This document shows, piece by piece, positions 1 to 6,912 of a stretch of DNA of 32,341 nucleotides (position 1 is its first letter; each line of letters opens with the position of its first letter). The DNA comes from Aneurinibacillus sp. (lineage in GTDB: Bacteria; Bacillota; UBA5301; DYFA01). The notes beneath the pieces are model-generated. The model worked only from the letters and a program-made list of their open reading frames with translations. It made no database searches and had not been told where the DNA came from. The stretch spans positions 1 through 32,341 of the forward strand of contig DYFA01000072.1 of assembly GCA_020725425.1 (NCBI GenBank), in the 5' to 3' direction. The position numbers and the translations under genes are program-made.

Positions 1-611
1 CGGGACGACTTGATGAAGACGTCAGAGAAGCAGTCCGGGTACTCGGGGAAGATCCGGTCGAGGATGCCCAGCACCCGCTGCTTAAGAGCCGCCACCTGAT
101 CCATGAAGGCGAAGCGGGTACGGGAAAGAGTCTGGAGCTTCGGCACGCTCTCCGAGGCCATCAGGGTTTCCTGGGTCTGGTTCATCCGCAGCAGGTCGGC
201 AAGGATGAAGGCGTCTTTGCGGTCCGTCTTGCTCTTGCGGATGTAGAGGTCCCGGGCGGCGTCGGACTGGATGGGGTTGACCACATGGACCTGGTATCCC
301 CGGTGCGTGAGGAACCCGTAGAGGGCGAGCCAGTAATGGCCGGTGGCCTCCAGGCAGAAGAGCACATTCTCAGGGGCTTTTCCACACTGGCCTTGGAGAG
401 CTCGGAGGAACCGTTCCGCCCCTTCCACCCCGCCTTGGACCAGGAGATCGTGGTGAACGCCCTGAGCGACGACCGGCAGCCGGGCTCCGTCCGCAAACTG
501 CCCTTCCGGGCCGTTACCACCCCGATCGAAGGACTGACGGCGCCCGAACTGCCCGACGCAGAAAGAGAGCGAGAGGGATCCCCCGCTCGGAGTATACCGG
601 TATACTTGCAT
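1..611 (-). pseudogene. IS110-family transposase (DEDD recombinase), N-terminal part, probably inactive; continues past left edge
   Basis: The minus-strand frame is open from an ATG at 611-609 to the window edge. It reads LFCLEATGHYW, then a Tyr/His-rich stretch, VNPIQSD, then RKSKTDRKDAF and LADLLRMNQ. These are hallmarks of the IS110 RuvC-like DEDD domain. Glu88 (LEATGH), Asp130 and Asp133 (KTDRKD) are intact. The first acidic residue, normally in a VGIDVSK-type motif, is missing: the frame reads VGQFGRR at residues 19-25, then QSFD. Surrounding residues still align with the family, so this looks like local decay rather than a wrong frame. The start is uncertain because no ribosome-binding site stands before 611. 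IS110 elements insert through a recombinase guided by a bridge RNA encoded in a non-coding end. Only about 80 bases separate this frame from glnA, so little of such an end could remain here. The C-terminal Tnp_20 domain is outside the window. Confidence 0.75.
591..606. repeat. Perfect 16-bp palindrome
   Basis: AGTATACCGGTATACT is a perfect inverted repeat about 90 bases before the glnA start, at the edge of the IS110 remnant. It could be an operator for a dimeric regulator or part of the element end. Its partner is unknown. A second, smaller inverted repeat (TCAAA-CTT-TTTGA) follows at 611-623. Confidence 0.5.
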
Positions 612-619
612 CAAACTTT

Positions 620-660
620 TTGACACACACTTGACACACACCTCCCCTTGTTGTTAATAT
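620..660 (+). promoter_or_regulatory. glnA promoter with tandem 11-bp repeat
   Basis: TTGACACACAC occurs twice in direct succession (620-630 and 631-641). The second copy supplies a perfect -35 TTGACA (631-636), 18 bases before TAATAT (655-660), a fair -10. Transcription would begin about 20 bases before the glnA ribosome-binding site. The duplicated -35 may also be a regulator site. A canonical GlnR/TnrA box (TGTNA-N7-TNACA) was looked for and not found. Confidence 0.6.
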
Positions 661-693
661 CGTGTCATAAACGTGGGAGGAGGTCGTGTTCAA

Positions 694-2109
694 ATGTCCC
701 GCTCACCCCAGGAGATCCTATCGTGGGCCAAGGCTCAACAGGTCCGGATGGTGGACTTGAAGTTCACCGATCTTCCTGGCGCCTGGCAGCACTTCACTAT
801 CCCGGTCGAGGAATTGAGCGAGGGGGCGTTCGTCGAAGGACTCGGTTTCGACGGCTCTTCTATCCGGGGCTTCAAAGCGATCAACGAAAGCGACATGCTC
901 CTTATCCCGGATCCCGACACCGCCGTGCTCGACCCCTTCACCGAAGTCCCTACCCTCAGCTTGATCTGCAACGTGGCCGATCCGCTCGACGGGGAGGGCT
1001 ATAGCCGCGACCCCCGGGCCGTGGCCCAGCGGGCCGAGGCGTACCTCAAATCCACCGGCGTCGCCGACCAAAGCTTCTGGGGTCCGGAAGCGGAGTTTTT
1101 CATTCTGGACCACGTCCGCTTCGACCAGAACCAGCACTTCGGGTACTACTTCATCGACTCCGACGAGGGCATCTGGAACTCGGGCAAGGACGATCCCGCC
1201 AACCACGGGTACCGGCCCCGCAACAAAGAGGGTTACTTCCCGGTCGCCCCGGTCGACACCCTGCACGACTTGCGCACGGCCATGGTGATGACCATGATGC
1301 AGGCCGGGATCGCAGTGGAATGCCAGCACCATGAGGTGGCCACGGCCGGCCAGTCAGAAATTGACATGAAATTCACAACACTGACGAAAATGGCCGACCA
1401 GCTTATGCTCTTCAAGTACATCGTGAAGAACACCGCCCGGAAGTACGGCAAGACAGCCACCTTCATGCCGAAACCGCTCTTCGGCGACAACGGCTCCGGG
1501 ATGCATGTGCACCAAAGCCTCTGGAAGGGCGACACGCCGCTCTTCGCCGACAGCGGAGGATACGCCGGGCTGAGCCAGCTTGCCCTGTACTACATCGGCG
1601 GGCTGTTGAAGCATGCCCCTGCCTTGGCCGGCCTCTGCAGCCCCACCACCAATTCCTTCAAGCGGCTGGTGCCGGGGTTCGAAGCGCCGGTGAATTTGGT
1701 CTACTCCCGGCGCAACCGGAGCGCGGCGGTGCGCATCCCGATGTACTCCAAGAACCCGAAGGCGAAGCGGGTCGAGTTCCGCCCGCCCGACCCCTCCGCC
1801 AACCCGTACCTGGCCTTCGCCGCCATGTTGATGGCCGGCCTGGACGGCATCCAGAACAAGATCGATCCGGGCCCGCCGATGGACACGAACCTCTACGAAC
1901 TGGGATCCGAGGCCAGGATCCCATCGTTGCCCGGGTCGCTCGAAGCGGCGTTGGACGCCCTCGAGGCGGATAAGGACTTTCTCCTCGCAGGCGGGGTGTT
2001 CAACGAGGATTTGCTGGCGACGTGGATCGAATACAAGCGGGCGAAGGAAGTGGACGCCGTGCGGATGCGGCCGCATCCCTTCGAGTTCGCCCTCTACTAC
2101 GACATCTAG
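694..2109 (+). CDS. glnA: Glutamine synthetase type I (GSI-beta subtype)
   Basis: ATP-dependent condensation of ammonia with glutamate; a cytoplasmic dodecamer and the main entry of nitrogen into glutamine. The 471-residue product carries the N-terminal beta-grasp ([11 protein letters not shown], then [12 protein letters not shown]), the metal-site motif [17 protein letters not shown], the NRSAAVRIP loop and [19 protein letters not shown]. The insert [16 protein letters not shown] and the length near 470 match GSI-beta rather than the roughly 445-residue GSI-alpha usual in Bacillus. Tyr401 in NLYEL lies where the adenylylated tyrosine of GSI-beta enzymes sits. The ATG at 694 follows GGAGGAGG (676-683); an upstream in-frame GTG lies inside that site and is unlikely. 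A GlnR-like gene follows 8 bases after the stop. Confidence 0.97.
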   Translation: MSRSPQEILSWAKAQQVRMVDLKFTDLPGAWQHFTIPVEELSEGAFVEGLGFDGSSIRGFKAINESDMLLIPDPDTAVLDPFTEVPTLSLICNVADPLDGEGYSRDPRAVAQRAEAYLKSTGVADQSFWGPEAEFFILDHVRFDQNQHFGYYFIDSDEGIWNSGKDDPANHGYRPRNKEGYFPVAPVDTLHDLRTAMVMTMMQAGIAVECQHHEVATAGQSEIDMKFTTLTKMADQLMLFKYIVKNTARKYGKTATFMPKPLFGDNGSGMHVHQSLWKGDTPLFADSGGYAGLSQLALYYIGGLLKHAPALAGLCSPTTNSFKRLVPGFEAPVNLVYSRRNRSAAVRIPMYSKNPKAKRVEFRPPDPSANPYLAFAAMLMAGLDGIQNKIDPGPPMDTNLYELGSEARIPSLPGSLEAALDALEADKDFLLAGGVFNEDLLATWIEYKRAKEVDAVRMRPHPFEFALYYDI

Positions 2110-2117
2110 GTGAGGCC

Positions 2118-2423
2118 ATGAGTTCGCCGCGGCACGACGAGAAGGATCAGCCCGTCTATTCCATGGGGGTGGTGGAGCGCCTGACCGGTCTCACCGGGCG
2201 GCGCATCCGCTACTACGAGCAGATGGGCCTCGTGAGCCCCGCCCGTTCGCCAGGCAACCAGCGGCTGTACTCTGAACGTGACGTCGAGCGGCTCAAGCAG
2301 ATCGGTCGACTCATGGATCGGCGGTTGACCACCCGGAGGGTGAGGCGCCTGTTGGAAGACCAGGCCGGGCCGGGGGAGCGCCCGCTGTCCGTGGCGACAT
2401 CCAGCACCACCCAGTGGGGCTGA
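2118..2423 (+). CDS. glnR: GlnR/TnrA-like MerR-family regulator, C-terminally short
   Basis: Predicted DNA-binding repressor of nitrogen genes. In Bacillus, GlnR acts with feedback-inhibited glutamine synthetase. The 101-residue product has a MerR winged helix: YSMGVVERLTGLTGRRIRYYEQMGL, then PARSPGNQRLYSERDVERLKQI, closely matching GlnR/TnrA. After RVRRLLEDQ it stops within about 20 residues, so the 40-50 residue tail of typical GlnR, which senses glutamine synthetase, is absent or replaced. The last residues (about 2381-2420) are encoded antisense to a methyltransferase remnant, suggesting a rearrangement cut the original 3' end. It probably shares the glnA transcript, in reversed order from the Bacillus glnRA operon. 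Family assignment is firm; regulatory mode is inferred. Confidence 0.85.
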   Translation: MSSPRHDEKDQPVYSMGVVERLTGLTGRRIRYYEQMGLVSPARSPGNQRLYSERDVERLKQIGRLMDRRLTTRRVRRLLEDQAGPGERPLSVATSSTTQWG

Positions 2424-2479
2424 GGGTCCAGCCACTCGCCGAGCAGGGCCACGTCGTCCCCCTTGGCGTGGCCGGAAAT
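2381..2479 (-). pseudogene. Remnant of a class I SAM-dependent methyltransferase (motif I region)
   Basis: Read on the minus strand, this roughly 33-codon stretch gives GHAKGDDVALLGEWL, then DPQPHWVVLDVATDSG. It resembles the N-terminal region of UbiE/COQ5-type methyltransferases, where HxxG.DL.LL..L.P.P...VLDVATG.G forms the SAM site. Two stop codons lie just upstream (2483-2488 on plus coordinates), and no family match continues downstream, so it is not a functional gene. It underlies the 3' end of the glnR-like gene. Recognition is by motif only. Confidence 0.45.
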
Positions 2480-2540
2480 CGCTCATCATTCAGGATCCTC
2501 CTCGGGGACTCGGGGAAGACTTGAGCCTGAGGTGAACACG

Positions 2541-2891
2541 ATGAGCAAGACGGCTACTGCTCTGATCGTCAAGTTCCTGATGACTGCGGTGTTTGGGGCC
2601 ATCGTCTTCCGTCCGCTCGGCAACTCCTGGGGATGGATCCTGACCGTCGGTATGGTCGGAACCGCCTTGAACTACCTGTTGGGGGACCTGGCGATCCTTC
2701 CCTCGCTGGGAAATGTGGCGGCTTCGCTGGGTGACGGCCTGCTGGCAGCTTTGACAGCGCACGTGACGGGCTGGCTGACCCCGGCCTTCTTTACGACCTT
2801 CTCCTCTCTGCTCCTCTTTGCGGTGTTGATCGCCGTCGGCGAATACTTCTTTCACCTCTACCTCCTGTCCTCCAAGAAGGTCGCCCCATAG
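2541..2891 (+). CDS. DUF2512 (YndM-like) small membrane protein
   Basis: A 116-residue protein with about four hydrophobic segments. The start ALIVKFLMTAVFGAIVF, the middle NYLLGDLAILPSLGN and the end IAVGEYFFHLYLL match the DUF2512/YndM family of Bacillota, whose function is unknown. The ATG at 2541 follows GAGGTGA (2529-2535) at good spacing. An in-frame start at 2463 would add a non-family N-terminus and was not used. It is followed 18 bases later by a small coiled-coil gene. Confidence 0.85.
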   Translation: MSKTATALIVKFLMTAVFGAIVFRPLGNSWGWILTVGMVGTALNYLLGDLAILPSLGNVAASLGDGLLAALTAHVTGWLTPAFFTTFSSLLLFAVLIAVGEYFFHLYLLSSKKVAP

Positions 2892-2909
2892 GACGGTGGG
2901 GAGGGAGCC

Positions 2910-3155
2910 ATGCTAAGGGGTGTACAGGGGAAAGGGGGTGACGTGTTGGACAACATCCTCCAGGGTCTGGCCAGCATCAATCAGATCTGTAACCAGTTGG
3001 CTCAGGCCGAGGCCCAGAACGCCCAACTGCTGGCACAACTCGAGCAGAAGGAGAAGGCTGCGGCGCAACAACTCAGCCAGCTTCAGCAACTGGCCGGCCA
3101 ACTCAACCAGCAGGTACACCAGATTGCCGGGAAGGGAAAGGGGGCGCGACCTTGA
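2910..3155 (+). CDS. Small Gln/Ala-rich coiled-coil protein, unknown function
   Basis: The 81-residue product has no recognised family. From about residue 20 to 70 it is a heptad-like helix rich in Gln, Leu and Ala (NQLAQAEAQNAQLLAQLEQ, then QQLSQLQQLAGQLNQQ), ending in a Gly/Lys tail, so a coiled coil is likely. The ATG at 2910 has GGAGGGAG before it. A GTG at 2943, preceded by GGGGGTGA, would give a 70-residue protein starting at the conserved-looking helix and is equally credible. The stop codon lies in the loop of a terminator hairpin. Confidence 0.6.
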   Translation: MLRGVQGKGGDVLDNILQGLASINQICNQLAQAEAQNAQLLAQLEQKEKAAAQQLSQLQQLAGQLNQQVHQIAGKGKGARP

Positions 3156-3170
3156 GGGCACGCCCCTTTT
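3137..3170. terminator. Bidirectional intrinsic terminator between convergent genes
   Basis: The stem AAAGGGGCG (3137-3146, with one G-U pair) pairs with CGCCCCTTTT (3161-3170) around a 14-base loop. It ends in T4 on the plus strand, with a shorter T-run on the minus strand. The stop of the coiled-coil gene (3153-3155) is inside the loop. The gene at 3196-4158 converges on it. Confidence 0.6.
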
Positions 3171-3195
3171 CAGCAAACTCAGGCGATATACGCCG

Positions 3196-4158
3196 CTAAG
3201 CCAGTTTGACGAACCGGCAGACGAAGAAGCCCTCGAAGGTGCGGCTTGGAAGCAGGCGGAAGGCCCGGGCGACGGCGGGGGATAGAACCCGGTCGGCGAC
3301 CGCGGTCAACGGGGGAGCGGCGTCAGGCAGGGCGAGGGGCGAGGGTACGGTGGTCAGGCGGCTGTCGAACTCCCTCAGCGCCCAGTCCACCAGGAGTTCG
3401 TTTTCCTCGGGGGAGAGAGTGCAGGTCGAGTAGACCAGCGTTCCGCCGGGCTTGAGGGCCGCGAAGGCGCTGGCGAAGAGCTGGCGCTGGAGGGCGGCCA
3501 GCTTGCGGACTTGCTGCACGGACCAACGACGGTAGGTCGAGGGGTCGGCGGCGGAGAAGAGCCCCTCTCCACTGCACGGGGCGTCGAACAGGACTCGGTC
3601 GAAGGACTCGGGATACCGGCGGCCGATCAGCCGGCCGTCTTCAACGCTGGCCTCGGCGATCGTGACCCCCTGCAGACGCAGGTTGTATTTGAGGCGTTCG
3701 AGGCGGAGCGGGTTGCGGTCACTGGCCAGGATGTACCCCTGGTTTTGCATGGCCATGGCCATCTGGGTGGTCTTGCTCCCGGGAGCGGCAGCCAGGTCCA
3801 GGACTCGCTCGCCCGGTTGGGGATCGAGGACCAGGACCGGCACCATACTAGAGAGGCTCTGCAGGTAGAAGCGGCCTTCCTGATAGGCGGGAAGGGCCGC
3901 CAGCTCCCTTTCCCGTCGGTTCTTGATGACCAGAGCTTCGGGATACCAGAGGACCCGGTCGAACTTGACCCCGCTGTCCGATAGTTCGGCCATGAGCGAC
4001 CGGATGTCGGTCTTGAGGGTGTTGGCCCGTAGAGTGGCCGGCCGGTCCGCCCCGAAGCCGGCCAAGGTCCTCTCCTGGACGGGGGACGGGAAGAACTGCC
4101 CGAGCCTTGCCAGGAATTCCGGGGGAAGAGTTTTGCGCACTTGCCCGATTGACTTCAT
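3196..4158 (-). CDS. RsmB/NOP (NOL1/NOP2/Sun) family rRNA m5C methyltransferase
   Basis: Predicted SAM-dependent cytosine-5 methyltransferase acting on ribosomal RNA. The 320-residue product shows an N-terminal NOP/Sun segment (LRANTLKT at 43-50), SAM motif I DLAAAPGSKT (121-130), motif IV FDAPCSGEG with Cys195, and motif VI STCTLSPEENE with the catalytic nucleophile Cys246. It ends at the Rossmann domain, without the RNA-binding C-terminal extension of the roughly 450-residue RsmF/YebU enzymes. That suggests a minimal family member; which cytosine it modifies cannot be told. The ATG at 4158 has AGGGTGAG about 11 bases upstream. It lies downstream of a 66-residue gene on the same strand. Confidence 0.92.
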   Translation of the reverse strand: MKSIGQVRKTLPPEFLARLGQFFPSPVQERTLAGFGADRPATLRANTLKTDIRSLMAELSDSGVKFDRVLWYPEALVIKNRRERELAALPAYQEGRFYLQSLSSMVPVLVLDPQPGERVLDLAAAPGSKTTQMAMAMQNQGYILASDRNPLRLERLKYNLRLQGVTIAEASVEDGRLIGRRYPESFDRVLFDAPCSGEGLFSAADPSTYRRWSVQQVRKLAALQRQLFASAFAALKPGGTLVYSTCTLSPEENELLVDWALREFDSRLTTVPSPLALPDAAPPLTAVADRVLSPAVARAFRLLPSRTFEGFFVCRFVKLA

Positions 4159-4294
4159 CGGCGTGTCTCACCCTGGTTGCCGCTGGCAGCCAGGCGATCC
4201 CCCCCGAGCTGGTCTGCTTCCCTTCAGCCTACCACTTCCAGCACGACCAGGCAACAGGAAAGCAGGCGCAGCCGGCGGGCCCCGCTCACCGGAT

Positions 4295-4495
4295 TCACTT
4301 GGACTGGCTCAAGGCCTTCTCGATCACCTGGGCCAGCGCCATGATGGACTGCATGGTCTTGGGATCCGGTGGCGGCGCGTTGCGCAGACCCTCCGACACC
4401 TCTTTCGGCAAGGAAAGGGATTTCAACAAGGCGAAGGTGTGGGGGAACTGGGCAGCCAAGTTGGGCTGGCCCTCTGGGGGTCTGGTCTCGGTCAC
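4295..4495 (-). CDS. Small hypothetical protein (66 aa)
   Basis: A GTG start at 4495 is preceded by an excellent AGGAGGGA site, which is the main reason to call it real. The product is mostly polar with a helical C-terminus (MQSIMALAQVIEKAL) and a short Pro-rich turn (APPPDPKT). There is no signal peptide or membrane segment, and no family was recognised. It is divergent from the DNA methyltransferase and 136 bases upstream of the RsmB/NOP gene. Its leader holds a hairpin (4516-4539). Confidence 0.55.
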   Translation of the reverse strand: MTETRPPEGQPNLAAQFPHTFALLKSLSLPKEVSEGLRNAPPPDPKTMQSIMALAQVIEKALSQSK

Positions 4496-4515
4496 GGTGG
4501 TCCCTCCTCCGTTTC

Positions 4516-4557
4516 CCGGGCAGCCTCAAGGGTGCCCGGCTGGTTCATTGTACGCCC
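4516..4557 (-). promoter_or_regulatory. Putative -10 and leader hairpin of the 66-aa gene
   Basis: On the minus strand TACAAT (4556-4551) is a 5/6 match to a sigma-A -10, without a clear -35. Just downstream, CCGGGCA (4516-4522) and TGCCCGG (4533-4539) form a perfect 7-bp stem, with two further inner pairs and a TCAA loop. The ribosome-binding site follows. The hairpin could tune or stabilise the leader. Confidence 0.3.
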
Positions 4558-4664
4558 GCTCCGGCCGCGCCGCGCCGGGCCAGGCTCCTAAAAGGCCGAA
4601 GTCCCAACAAGGCAGGATTTGGCCCGCGACCACACGAATGGTTTCCGCAGGAGGGACGATTCGG

Positions 4665-5828
4665 TTGAAGCCCCGCGCCGGAGACGTGCACCTGCAGTGG
4701 CCGGGGAAGAAGGTCCGCCGCCCCCCGGAGGGGGTCCGGTTCGCCGTGCGCCTCACGGAGCAGGGGAGCTCCGGCTCCCCGGGGCGGTTGATCGCGGGGG
4801 ACAACCTGCTCGTGATGGCGGGGTTGTTGGATGAGGGCTACGCCGGCCGCTTCACCTTGATTTACCTGGATCCCCCCTACGGGACAGACAGCGAGTTTTC
4901 CCTGCGCCGCCAGGGCGCAGCCGAGGTGGCCTACCAGGACGCCTGGGGTGAGGGCGGTCTCAGGAGCTATCTCGGGGCGATCTACCGACGGCTGGGACTC
5001 CTCCGCCAGCTCCTGGCCGCCGAGGGGACACTCTACGTCCACCTCGACCGGAGGACCTGCCACTACGTTCAGGTGTTGCTGGATGAGGTCTTCGGGCGGG
5101 AATGTTGCCAAAACGTCATCGTCTGGCGGCGGGAGGTGGCCCGAGGCCGCAAGACTTCAGCCCGCTACTTCGGCAACAACGTCGAGTACCTCCTCTGCTA
5201 CACCAAATCGCCCCGGGGCGGGATCTGGAACCCGGTGAAGGGGGAGAAGGTGATCAGTCGGGAGGAGGCGGAGCGTCGATACCGCCGGGACGAGCGGGGG
5301 TACTTTTCCACCTCGCACCGGGGGACTTACTCCGATGCAGCTCTGCTCAACCTGGCCAAGGAGGGGCGGATCCACGTGACCCGGGGCGGGGAGATCCGGG
5401 TGGAGGATGGCCGCCTCAGCACCACCCGCGGCACCATCCGGATCAAGTACTACCTCGAGCCCCGGGGGGAAGGCTTCGTGAAGCGCTACGCCGTCGACAA
5501 CCTGTGGGACGATATCCGCGGAATCGCGGAGGCGGGGCGGGAAAGGTGCGGTTATCCCACCCAGAAGCCGGAGCGCCTGCTCGAGCGTATCATCGAGGCC
5601 TCGAGCCGGCCGGGCGATCTGGTGGGAGACTTCTATGCCGGCTCCGGGACGACGGGAGTGGTCGCGGCGCGGCTGGGCCGGCCGTGGGTGATGGCGGACG
5701 AAAGCTCGGCGGCGGTCGCCGTGTGCCAGTCACGGCTGCGGCAGCACGGCATCCCGTTCACTCTGGAGGTGGCCAGGCGCCTTCGCCGGGGAAGGGGGGG
5801 CTATACCGATGGGGAATCCTGCCGATAA
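4665..5828 (+). CDS. Orphan DNA methyltransferase, beta class (type III Mod-like, N6-adenine or N4-cytosine)
   Basis: Site-specific amino-methyltransferase of 387 residues. Catalytic motif IV, DPPYGTDSEF (Asp69), comes before the SAM motif DFYAGSGTTG (Asp322), the order of the beta class. NNVEYLLCYTKS and the PTQKPERLLERII stretch before motif I are typical of Mod and related enzymes. A variable target-recognition segment lies at about 170-290. The frame is open far upstream, but TTG at 4665 is chosen because AGGAGGG (4649-4655) lies 9 bases before it; an ATG at 4638 lacks a site. No restriction endonuclease gene lies next to it, so it may be a solitary regulatory or protective methylase. The next gene probably starts 22 bases after its stop. 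Confidence 0.88.
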   Translation: MKPRAGDVHLQWPGKKVRRPPEGVRFAVRLTEQGSSGSPGRLIAGDNLLVMAGLLDEGYAGRFTLIYLDPPYGTDSEFSLRRQGAAEVAYQDAWGEGGLRSYLGAIYRRLGLLRQLLAAEGTLYVHLDRRTCHYVQVLLDEVFGRECCQNVIVWRREVARGRKTSARYFGNNVEYLLCYTKSPRGGIWNPVKGEKVISREEAERRYRRDERGYFSTSHRGTYSDAALLNLAKEGRIHVTRGGEIRVEDGRLSTTRGTIRIKYYLEPRGEGFVKRYAVDNLWDDIRGIAEAGRERCGYPTQKPERLLERIIEASSRPGDLVGDFYAGSGTTGVVAARLGRPWVMADESSAAVAVCQSRLRQHGIPFTLEVARRLRRGRGGYTDGESCR

Positions 5829-5850
5829 CCGGAGCGAGGAGGGAGAGCGG

Positions 5851-6402
5851 ATGAGGCGCTTCGGGGGGATCGAAATCCGCAACCTGACCAGCGGGAACTA
5901 CGGTTTTCCCGTCGAGGCGATGATCGCCCAGCTCCTGGCGGACGTGCCGGCAGGGGATCTCAGGGGGTTGTACCAAGTGGCCCTGCTCGACTCAAGCCGC
6001 GGACGGGTGACCGACCGGACCCGATGGGTGGGCGTCTATTCGAACCGCGACGGGCGCCACGCCCTGATCGAGCTCTACCTGGAACCGATTCTCGGCACCG
6101 GCGCCAGCCGGCTGGACCGCTGGACCGGCTACCTCCTGAGTCGCCTCCGCCTGGGGCAGGCGCTGTTCCATCAAATCGGCGTTCACCGCCAGCGCATAGC
6201 CGGCAGGTCCTGGCTGTTCGGACCGGAACTCTATTCCCGCTACCTCTTGTTGCGGGTCTTTAACCCGGCCAAACTGCTTTTGTACTTTCCGGAGCGCATC
6301 CTGCGCCGGTGGCGGAAGGAGCTGCGCGACCAGGGGTTCCTGGATTCCGCGCCGCGAGGCGGGGGAGGGCGCCGGGACACCAGAATGGGGGGATTGAAGT
6401 GA
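5851..6402 (+). CDS. Hypothetical protein with degenerate HExxH-like motif
   Basis: The 183-residue protein has a family-like middle: GRHALIELYLEPIL, then LGQALFHQIGVHRQR. The latter resembles the LFHEIGHH metal site of small zinc-peptidase-like proteins, but Glu is replaced by Gln108 and the fourth position is Val111, so His107 and His112 are left without the catalytic acid. A Tyr/Leu-rich helix and a basic stretch follow (FPERILRRWRKEL). ATG at 5851 is favoured by GAGGAGGGAG (5836-5845). An alternative ATG at 5809 overlaps the methyltransferase by 20 bases. Its stop overlaps the next GTG start by 4 bases, implying translational coupling. The metalloprotease-like reading is tentative. Confidence 0.7.
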   Translation: MRRFGGIEIRNLTSGNYGFPVEAMIAQLLADVPAGDLRGLYQVALLDSSRGRVTDRTRWVGVYSNRDGRHALIELYLEPILGTGASRLDRWTGYLLSRLRLGQALFHQIGVHRQRIAGRSWLFGPELYSRYLLLRVFNPAKLLLYFPERILRRWRKELRDQGFLDSAPRGGGGRRDTRMGGLK

Positions 6403-6788
6403 ATCAGAAGGCCGAGCGTCGCCTGCGGGCGGTGTACATCGGAGGCACCGTCTTTTTTACTTTTCTCGCTTGGTTGTTCCGCATCAACCTGGTGATCGGG
6501 CTGGTGGCCATGCCGGTGGTGATCCATCTGATCATGGCGGAACGGGCCCGGCGGGCGGCGAAGGGGGTGGCCGGCACTCCGCTGGCCTCCCTCTACCGGC
6601 TGGTCATCGTCCGGGAGCTTCTGGCGACGGGGTTGTTCGCCGCGGCGGCCGGGTACGTAGCGGTGCGCATGGAGGGGAGCCCCCGTCTCGCCTGGTGGGA
6701 AGGGCTCGTGGCCGCCCTGCTGGTGGCCTACGCCCTCATGATCCGGACCATCGTTCAGCGGGCGCGGACGCTGGCTCCAGCGGAATAA
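6399..6788 (+). CDS. Small integral membrane protein, unknown function
   Basis: The 129-residue protein has two hydrophobic hairpins, one at about residues 14-46 (VYIGGTVFFTFLAWLF, then a second helix) and one at about 72-120 (LLATGLFAAAAGYVAV, then LVAALLVAYALMIRTI). A basic linker (ERARRAAKG) separates them. Four membrane spans are likely. GTG at 6399 overlaps the preceding stop (GTGA) and follows a G-rich site. It is the last gene before a terminator, so methyltransferase, HQIGVH protein and this protein probably form one operon. Confidence 0.7.
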   Translation: MNQKAERRLRAVYIGGTVFFTFLAWLFRINLVIGLVAMPVVIHLIMAERARRAAKGVAGTPLASLYRLVIVRELLATGLFAAAAGYVAVRMEGSPRLAWWEGLVAALLVAYALMIRTIVQRARTLAPAE

Positions 6789-6814
6789 GATGGTCTGAAT
6801 AGAATGACCGGTCA

Positions 6815-6857
6815 GGCCCGTGGCGGTTCGGACGCGTTCCGGGCCGCAATTTTTTTT
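6815..6857 (+). terminator. Intrinsic terminator before the dcw cluster
   Basis: GGCCCG (6815-6820) pairs with CGGGCC (6840-6845). The 19-base loop has room for a short inner stem. GCAA and a run of eight T (6850-6857) follow. It separates the methyltransferase trio from mraZ. Confidence 0.65.
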
Positions 6858-6912
6858 GCCCCGAGGGAGGGAAGAAGAAGGAAATGGAGGGGAGGGGGCG
6901 AAACGTTACAGC

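Noticed and set aside
605-693. GlnR/TnrA operator upstream of glnA
   Set aside because: Neither strand gives TGTNA-N7-TNACA; the closest (TGTCA-N7-TGATG on the minus strand) keeps only one half-site.
4176-4192. Inverted repeat GGTTGCC-GCT-GGCAGCC upstream of the RsmB/NOP gene
   Set aside because: Short, with one G-U pair and a three-base loop; expected by chance in GC-rich DNA and with no T-run.
4107-4664. Upstream extension of the DNA methyltransferase frame by 186 codons
   Set aside because: The extension runs across the oppositely oriented start of the RsmB/NOP gene and the 66-codon gene, shows no methyltransferase motif, and the TTG at 4665 has the proper ribosome-binding site.
5102-5854. 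A 250-codon plus-strand frame inside the DNA methyltransferase gene
   Set aside because: It is composed of Gly/Arg/Pro-rich sequence typical of an off-frame translation, and the overlapping methyltransferase frame has all its motifs.
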